This document shows positions 1-6,661 of a stretch of DNA of 6,661 bases, one piece after another. The translations under genes were made by a program, and so were the position numbers. Origin of the DNA: an uncultured Acidobacteriota bacterium (lineage in GTDB: Bacteria > Acidobacteriota > Blastocatellia > RBC074); contig CALBSU010000020.1 of assembly GCA_937967285.1 (NCBI GenBank), positions 1-6,661 of the forward strand. Reading direction: 5' to 3'. Every line of letters starts with the position of its first letter. Position 1 is the first letter of the stretch. The notes under the pieces are model-generated. The model worked only from the letters and a program-made list of their open reading frames with translations. It was not told the origin of the DNA and ran no database searches.

Positions 1-7
1 GTCTAGT

Positions 8-72
<65 letters not shown>

Positions 73-75
73 TTC

Positions 76-1458
76 TTATTCATTCAATCTCTTCTTGATC
101 TGTGCCGGGACGCCGGCGACGAGGGTATCGGGCGGGACGTCTCTGGTCACGACCGAGCCGGCGCCGGTGGCCGATCCTCTGCCGACGCGGACCGGCGCGA
201 CGAGCATGGTGTCGGAGCCGATCTTGACGTCGTCCTCGATGATGGTCGGATGCTTCTTTTTGCCGTCGTAATTGCAGGTTACGGTGGCGGCGCCGATGTT
301 GACGCGGTCGCCGATCGTGGCGTCGCCGAGGTAGGTCAGGTGCATCGACTTGGTCTTCCGGCCGAGCTTCGATTTCTTGACCTCGACGAAGTTGCCGATG
401 ACCGCCTCTTCGGCCAGCTCAGCGCGCATGCGCATGTGGGCGAAGGGCCCGATCGTGTTGCGGGCGGTCAGCGTGCTGTCGACGACGACGCAATTGTTGA
501 GCACCGTGCAGGCGTCGCCGATCGTCACGCCGGTCAGGTGCGACCATGAATGTATCTCGCACCCGGAACCGATCGTCGAATCGCCTTCGATGATGACCTG
601 GGGATGGATGATCGTGTCGCGGCCGATTCTGACCGACGAGTCGATGTAGGTCGAATCGGGATCGACGATCGTCACGCCCTCAGCCATCAGGCGGTCGAGC
701 GTCTCGAGCCTGACCCGTTTCCACATCGCGGCCAGTTCGGCGCGAGTGTTGATGCCGTCGAGTTCGTGCGCGTCTTCGTGGAGAACGGTGCCGACCGACA
801 GCCCGGCCGCGAGCATGTGCTCGGGAACGTCCGTCAGGTAGTACTCTCCCTGAGCATTCTGCGGCGAAAGTTTACCGAGCGCGGCGAGCAGCCCCGGAAT
901 GTCGAAGCAGTAGAATCCAGGGTTGAGTTCCGTAATCGCGCGCTGTTCCGGAGTGCAGTCGCGCTGTTCGATGATCTTCAGGAATTTACCCTCCGCATCG
1001 CGGATGATGCGCCCGTATGACGGAGGATCGTCCTGACGGATAGTGATCAGAGTCGCCGCGTGGCCGCCCCGCCGGTGTTCGTCGATCAGCTCTCGCAGTG
1101 TCCCGGCCCGGACCGCGGGCGTGTCGCCGTAAAAGACGACCAGCAAGCCCTGCGCCTCCCTCAGCACATCGGCGGCGCACATCACCGCGTGCCCGGTGCC
1201 TTTCTGTTCGGACTGCAGAACGAATCTCAGCTTCCCGGCGGTCGCCGCGTCCACGGATGCGCGCGCAGCGGCCTCGACCTGCTCTGCCTGATGGCCGACC
1301 ACGACGAATATCCCCGCCGGATCCAGTTCCGACGCGGTTCTGAGTACGTGCCCGATCAGCGGCCGGCTGCCAAGTTTATGCAGCACTTTGGCGCGGTCGC
1401 TCTTCATGCGCGTCCCAAGTCCGGCTGCAAGAATCAGTACGTTGACAGGAGTTTTCAT
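76..1458 (-). CDS. glmU: Bifunctional GlmU: N-acetylglucosamine-1-phosphate uridyltransferase / glucosamine-1-phosphate acetyltransferase
   Basis: This cytoplasmic enzyme makes UDP-GlcNAc, the precursor of peptidoglycan and lipid A, in two steps: acetylation of glucosamine-1-phosphate with acetyl-CoA, then uridylyl transfer from UTP. The length of 460 residues matches the family (456 in E. coli). The N-terminal nucleotidyltransferase domain shows LAAGLGTRM (10-18), KVLH (24-27), QKGTGHA (85-91), the metal-binding D112 in YGD and N237. A left-handed beta-helix acetyltransferase domain follows from about 262. With an offset of +10 from E. coli numbering, the acceptor and catalytic residues are all present: R343, K361, H373 (catalytic base), Y376, N387, K402 and S415. 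The ATG is supported by an AGAGG ribosome binding site 9 nt upstream. It is the last gene of the ferredoxin-yvcK-glmU run and its stop abuts the heptamer array. No key residue is missing and I expect both activities. Confidence 0.97.
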   Translation of the reverse strand: MKTPVNVLILAAGLGTRMKSDRAKVLHKLGSRPLIGHVLRTASELDPAGIFVVVGHQAEQVEAAARASVDAATAGKLRFVLQSEQKGTGHAVMCAADVLREAQGLLVVFYGDTPAVRAGTLRELIDEHRRGGHAATLITIRQDDPPSYGRIIRDAEGKFLKIIEQRDCTPEQRAITELNPGFYCFDIPGLLAALGKLSPQNAQGEYYLTDVPEHMLAAGLSVGTVLHEDAHELDGINTRAELAAMWKRVRLETLDRLMAEGVTIVDPDSTYIDSSVRIGRDTIIHPQVIIEGDSTIGSGCEIHSWSHLTGVTIGDACTVLNNCVVVDSTLTARNTIGPFAHMRMRAELAEEAVIGNFVEVKKSKLGRKTKSMHLTYLGDATIGDRVNIGAATVTCNYDGKKKHPTIIEDDVKIGSDTMLVAPVRVGRGSATGAGSVVTRDVPPDTLVAGVPAQIKKRLNE

Positions 1459-1467
1459 GGATCGTTA

Positions 1468-1472
1468 CCTCT
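1468..1472 (-). promoter_or_regulatory. glmU ribosome binding site
   Basis: AGAGG on the minus strand lies 9 nt before the glmU ATG. It fixes that start and shows that glmU can be translated independently of the upstream gene. Confidence 0.7.
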
Positions 1473-1527
1473 ATGATGGCTTGTATGAAGTGGTTTGCGC
1501 GGTTCTCAGCGGCGTAGAGTGAAGACC

Positions 1528-1533
1528 ATTATA
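1528..1533 (-). promoter_or_regulatory. Candidate internal promoter -10 box upstream of glmU
   Basis: A perfect TATAAT on the minus strand sits in the 83-nt gap between yvcK and glmU, just past the yvcK stop. Transcription would begin near position 1521, leaving a leader of about 60 nt. The -35 region is poor: at a 17-nt spacing the hexamer is GTGTAC, and there is no TG extension. The box may therefore need an activator, be weak, or be a chance match. If real, it would let glmU be expressed separately from the two upstream genes. Confidence 0.4.
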
Positions 1534-1541
1534 CGTGAGCG

Positions 1542-2519
1542 TCAGGCTGAGTACACTTTAAAAATTGCGTCGACCAGACGAGCCGGATCGTGACGGACGA
1601 AAAGATGTTCTGAAGCCAGCGGCAGGGAGATGAATTTGATCCCGGCAAGATCCCCGGGAGGTTCACCGGGCGGTTCCAGCGCAATGGCCTTCTCGAGCGC
1701 GTACCGCTCCCTCATCTCATCAGAGATCGGCGAGGAGTTGAAGATCGCATAATCCAGTTTGAGCCCCGGCGCGTGGTCGAGCAGCCGCCTGAGGTGATCG
1801 ACCGCCGTCAGACCGTCGGTCTCGTCGAATTCGGTCATGGCGTTGCAGATGTAGATCTTGGTGGCCGGCGTATTGGTCAGCGCCTCGCGAATGCCCGGAA
1901 CCAGAAGATTGGCGATGACGCTCGAGAAGAGAGATCCCGGGCCGATCGTGATGACGTCGGCGCTCAGGATCGCGTCGACCGCTTCGGGCAGCGCCGTGGC
2001 ATCCGGCGGATCGAGCGAAATGTTGCGGATCGGTTCGTTGTATGACTTGATGGCAACCTGACCTCTCAGGGTCCGCCGGCCTTCCGTCACCGCCACCAGA
2101 TCCACTTTGTCGAGCGTCGAGGGAAGCACCCGGGCATCCGCGTTGAGCAACCGCGCAGCCTCCTCGATTCCTTCCAGAAAGTTTCCGGTCAACTGCGACA
2201 GTGCGATCAGCACCAGATTGCCCAGCGAATGGCCGCCCAGCGGTCCCGTTCCCGGAAATCGGTAGCGGAAGAGCCGCGTCATCATCTCGTCAGGCACGGC
2301 CAGCGCCGTCAGGCAGTTGCGTATGTCGCCGGGAGGCAGGACACCGAACTCCTCACGCAGCCGGCCCGAACTCTTGCCGTCGTCGGTCACAGTTACGACC
2401 GCCGTCAGCGAAAACTGGTTCCCGGGAGGCCTGAGCCGGCTCCTGAAACCGCTGAGCAGCGTCGAGAGCCCCGTCCCCCCGCCCAGCGTGACCAGTCTGA
2501 TCGGAGCCGGTATCGCCAC
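1542..2519 (-). CDS. yvcK: YvcK/GlmR-family UDP-sugar-binding regulator (CofD-like fold)
   Basis: This 325-residue cytoplasmic protein belongs to the YvcK/GlmR ('gluconeogenesis factor') branch of the CofD-like superfamily. In Bacillus and Listeria, family members bind UDP-GlcNAc and control flux into amino-sugar and cell-wall synthesis, in B. subtilis by stimulating GlmS. Family motifs are in order: GGGTG (13-17) at the end of the first strand, TVTDDGKSSGR (43-53), LPPGDIRN (61-68), GHSLGNL (96-102), GPGSLFSSV (193-201), CNAMTE (225-230) and RHDP (309-312). The second G of the usual DDGGSSG loop is K49 here. The start is GTG, chosen because AAGGAG lies 6 nt upstream and because the reading frame of the ferredoxin ends 2 nt before it. 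It is unlikely to be the F420 enzyme CofD itself, since no other F420 gene is seen and the sequence follows the YvcK motif pattern. The role in this organism is inferred from family and neighbours. Confidence 0.92.
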   Translation of the reverse strand: MAIPAPIRLVTLGGGTGLSTLLSGFRSRLRPPGNQFSLTAVVTVTDDGKSSGRLREEFGVLPPGDIRNCLTALAVPDEMMTRLFRYRFPGTGPLGGHSLGNLVLIALSQLTGNFLEGIEEAARLLNADARVLPSTLDKVDLVAVTEGRRTLRGQVAIKSYNEPIRNISLDPPDATALPEAVDAILSADVITIGPGSLFSSVIANLLVPGIREALTNTPATKIYICNAMTEFDETDGLTAVDHLRRLLDHAPGLKLDYAIFNSSPISDEMRERYALEKAIALEPPGEPPGDLAGIKFISLPLASEHLFVRHDPARLVDAIFKVYSA

Positions 2520-2521
2520 GC

Positions 2522-2884
2522 CTAACTCCTTATTTCAGACCTGTGCTCGCACTCGGCCGTGTTGATGCATTCCTCGCCGAGCTGCAGCCTCTCGACGGGC
2601 TTTCCATTGACCACATGCGATTCGATGATCTCCTCAACGTCCGACAGCTTGACCCCGCCGTACCAGACGCCCTCTGGGTAGATCACAACCATCGGCCCAT
2701 GCTCGCACTGATCCAGACAGCCCGCTTTGTTGGCTCTCACGCGCGATTTCAGCCCCCGCGCCGACAACTCCTTCTTGAAGGCCAGTTGCAGCTCACCCAG
2801 CCCCTCGATGTCGCAACATCCACGCGGACTTTCAGCCGCCCTCCGGTTCGTGCAGATGAATATGTGTCGTTCGTATTTTGCCAT
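2522..2884 (-). CDS. Thioredoxin-like [2Fe-2S] ferredoxin
   Basis: This 120-residue soluble protein belongs to the thioredoxin-fold [2Fe-2S] ferredoxin family (Aquifex aeolicus Fd4 / Clostridium pasteurianum type), which carries electrons in the cytoplasm; its partner here is unknown. It begins with the typical strand and first ligand, HIFICTNRR (7-15). PRGCC (20-24), GCLDQCEHGP (55-64) and YPEGVWYGGV (69-78) follow. The likely cluster ligands are C11, C24, C56 and C60, closely matching the spacing of Aquifex Fd4 (9, 22, 55, 59). C23 next to a ligand, and C106 and C112 in a C-terminal tail, are extra. I start at the ATG at 2884 because homologous proteins begin this way. A longer GTG start at 2935 would add a 17-residue hydrophilic extension with no clear ribosome binding site. 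It is the first gene of the run leading to yvcK and glmU. Confidence 0.9.
   Translation of the reverse strand: MAKYERHIFICTNRRAAESPRGCCDIEGLGELQLAFKKELSARGLKSRVRANKAGCLDQCEHGPMVVIYPEGVWYGGVKLSDVEEIIESHVVNGKPVERLQLGEECINTAECEHRSEIRS
2526..2531 (-). promoter_or_regulatory. Ribosome binding site of yvcK, inside the end of the ferredoxin gene
   Basis: AAGGAG on the minus strand lies 6 nt before the GTG start of yvcK and within the last codons of the ferredoxin gene, whose TAG stop is at 2524-2522. A strong site overlapping the end of the previous gene, with a 2-nt gap between stop and start, indicates translational coupling. It also justifies the non-ATG start. Confidence 0.75.
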
Positions 2885-2980
2885 CTCCCATCCCGCTCTT
2901 TCTGATTTGTCCGAAAGATCACAAGTGTGCCTCACTCATTCTTTAATCGTCAATTCCTTCTGCACCCTCCGTATTTTTCC

Positions 2981-3018
2981 CGGGCTTCCCGAGAAATATC
3001 GCCCGAGAACCTTTTTTT
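2981..3018 (+). terminator. Possible weak intrinsic terminator on the plus strand
   Basis: CGGGC (2981-2985) can pair with GCCCG (3001-3005), and seven T residues follow at 3012-3018. The loop is 15 nt, the stem only 5 bp, and the T-run is offset by 6 nt. No plus-strand gene ends here. If it acts at all, it would stop antisense transcription from entering the ferredoxin operon leader's complementary strand, so it may be a chance structure. Confidence 0.2.
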
Positions 3019-3069
3019 CCCCGGAATCTGCAAGAGTTTTCTCCGATTTCATTCAATCGACAGCTGGAG

Positions 3070-3090
3070 ATCCCCCATCCCCAGGGGGGT
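3070..3090. other. G/C-block hairpin in the divergent intergenic region
   Basis: CCCCC at 3072-3076 pairs with GGGGG at 3084-3088 around a 7-nt loop, and the stem extends by one U-G and one A-T pair. It lies in the 266-nt space between the divergent ferredoxin and small hypothetical genes. The rest of that space (2885-3150) is pyrimidine-rich on the plus strand and holds no convincing gene or strong promoter that I can see. The hairpin has no T-run, so an ordinary terminator is unlikely. It could be a regulatory or structural element. Confidence 0.35.
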
Positions 3091-3150
3091 GATGAACGAT
3101 CAATGCTTTCTTAGATTTTAATAATGAAGGGCAGAAAGGGGTGAAGAGGG

Positions 3151-3414
3151 ATGAGCAAGTTGACGATGGAGACGATCAGGATGATCGAGGATCTGGCGGA
3201 GGAGAAGCGGGAGAAGGTTGAGTTGATAGTCAGGAGGCATGTTGCGGCGTGTCAGAGGAACGGATTTTTGCCGGAGAATCTGGAGCGGGTCTATATCGAG
3301 GCGGTGGAGATGGTAGATCTGGATGAGCGATATCCGGAGCCGGTGGTGGAGGAGATTCGGGACTGGGAGCCGTTGCGGAGGTATGATCAGTATGTCGGTC
3401 CCAGGGCGGCATAG
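3151..3414 (+). CDS. Small charged protein of unknown function
   Basis: I do not recognise this 87-residue protein. It has about 20 acidic and 14 basic residues, no signal peptide and no membrane segment, so it is probably cytoplasmic. Residues 6-32 look like an amphipathic, charge-rich helix; the rest holds a single cysteine (C34), [16 protein letters not shown] (40-55) and a [14 protein letters not shown] stretch (62-75). The start is supported by AAGGGG 9 nt upstream, with a further purine-rich GAAGAGG close by. Support for coding also comes from the purine-rich sense strand and many G-ending codons, while opposite-strand frames give implausible Pro/His/Leu-rich proteins. AGG is used several times for arginine. 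An AT-rich TTTAAT at 3117-3122 could be a -10 box, but its -35 is poor. A hairpin follows the stop. The gene stands alone between the operon and the secreted-protein gene. Confidence 0.65.
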   Translation: MSKLTMETIRMIEDLAEEKREKVELIVRRHVAACQRNGFLPENLERVYIEAVEMVDLDERYPEPVVEEIRDWEPLRRYDQYVGPRAA

Positions 3415-3445
3415 TGCGGAAAAAGCAGGGAAAAGGGAGTTTGAG

Positions 3446-3484
3446 GGGGATGCGTTGCCCGGCAATGCATCCCCTGCGCATTTT
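3446..3484 (+). terminator. Strong hairpin with a weak T-run, possible terminator of the small gene
   Basis: GGGGATGCGTTGC (3446-3458) pairs over 13 bp, with one G-U, with GCAATGCATCCCC (3462-3474) around a three-base loop. TTTT follows at 3481-3484, seven bases after the stem. The position, 31 nt past the stop at 3414 and before the next promoter, suits transcript termination. The T-run is short and displaced, so the hairpin may instead protect the RNA 3' end. Confidence 0.55.
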
Positions 3485-3527
3485 CTGATGATCGAGGGCC
3501 GGTAGAGCGTCAATTACGCCGCGACAT

Positions 3528-3556
3528 TCGACAACTGAAGCGTGTCTGGGTATAAT
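3528..3556 (+). promoter_or_regulatory. Sigma70-type promoter for the secreted propeller protein
   Basis: TCGACA (3528-3533, five of six matches to TTGACA) and a perfect TATAAT (3551-3556) are separated by 17 nt, the optimal spacing. The start of transcription would be near 3563, giving a leader of about 90 nt before the ATG at 3655. The leader begins AT-rich (3570-3590), and I see no riboswitch or operator in it. Confidence 0.7.
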
Positions 3557-3642
3557 CCGCCACTTGTATTCAAATAATAATTAATGATATCGCGAAATGC
3601 CGGTTGCCGGTCATTGATCGGGCATCGCGTGTGAATGGAAGC

Positions 3643-3647
3643 AGAGG
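3643..3647 (+). promoter_or_regulatory. Ribosome binding site deciding the start at 3655
   Basis: AGAGG lies 7 nt before the ATG at 3655. The open frame continues upstream to a TTG at 3604, but that codon has no ribosome binding site and would put 17 polar residues ahead of a well-formed signal peptide. Confidence 0.7.
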
Positions 3648-3654
3648 CATTTCG

Positions 3655-6560
<2,906 letters not shown>

Positions 6561-6590
6561 ACTCCGGAAAGCGCGTAAATCTGGAACCAT

Positions 6591-6661
<71 letters not shown>

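Noticed and set aside
550..1020. Plus-strand open frame of 156 codons over glmU
   Set aside because: It lies antisense to a fully conserved glmU and its composition is shadow-like.
2885..2935. Longer GTG-started version of the ferredoxin
   Set aside because: The 17 added residues are not typical of the family and no clear ribosome binding site precedes the GTG, whereas the ATG at 2884 gives the usual N-terminus.
3118..3513. Minus-strand open frame of 131 codons opposite the small hypothetical gene
   Set aside because: The translation is rich in Pro, Leu, His and Arg and low in acidic residues, typical of a reverse-complement shadow. The plus-strand frame has a ribosome binding site and normal composition.
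3584..3634. A 16-codon leader peptide upstream of the exported protein
   Set aside because: It starts with ATG in an AT-rich stretch without a ribosome binding site and shows no attenuator-like codon run or paired hairpins.
3604..3654. TTG start upstream for the exported protein
   Set aside because: It has no ribosome binding site and would bury the signal peptide behind 17 polar residues; the ATG at 3655 has AGAGG at good spacing.

Overview
The window looks like a piece of chromosome from a moderately GC-rich Gram-negative-type bacterium, most likely an acidobacterium. The best clue is a large secreted protein ending in two copies of the 'Solibacter-type' C-terminal domain (TIGR03437 family), a fold strongly associated with Acidobacteriota. 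This assignment rests on protein style only, and no rRNA or other marker is present.

Left half, minus strand (76-2884): a compact three-gene run read right to left. It encodes a small thioredoxin-like [2Fe-2S] ferredoxin, then a YvcK/GlmR-type UDP-sugar-binding regulator (CofD-like fold), then the bifunctional enzyme GlmU. The ferredoxin stop and the GTG start of the regulator are 2 nt apart, so those two are almost certainly cotranscribed and probably translationally coupled. GlmU follows after 83 nt, which carry a good ribosome binding site and a candidate internal promoter. GlmU makes UDP-GlcNAc, and the YvcK/GlmR family is known to bind UDP-GlcNAc and tune its synthesis, so the pair reads as a cell-wall precursor module.

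Middle (2885-3654): a 266-nt intergenic stretch containing GC-rich hairpins, then a small plus-strand gene of unknown function (3151-3414), a 13-bp hairpin that may be its terminator, and a well-formed sigma70-like promoter.

Right half, plus strand (3655-6522): one gene for an exported 955-residue protein. It has a signal peptide, a six-repeat TolB/PD40-like beta-propeller, and a tandem pair of TIGR03437-type domains, each with its own cysteine pair.

Both edges: tandem arrays of one heptanucleotide, GTAGAAA read in one direction and CTTTCTA in the other. One array begins 6-9 nt after the stop codon of glmU and another 6 nt after the stop of the large secreted protein. In both cases the purine-rich GTAGAAA strand is the sense strand of the gene. 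At the right edge a second array in the opposite orientation follows, making a long imperfect inverted repeat. The window starts and ends in these arrays. This is the least explained structure here. I see no transposase, CRISPR array, tRNA, rRNA or defence system.
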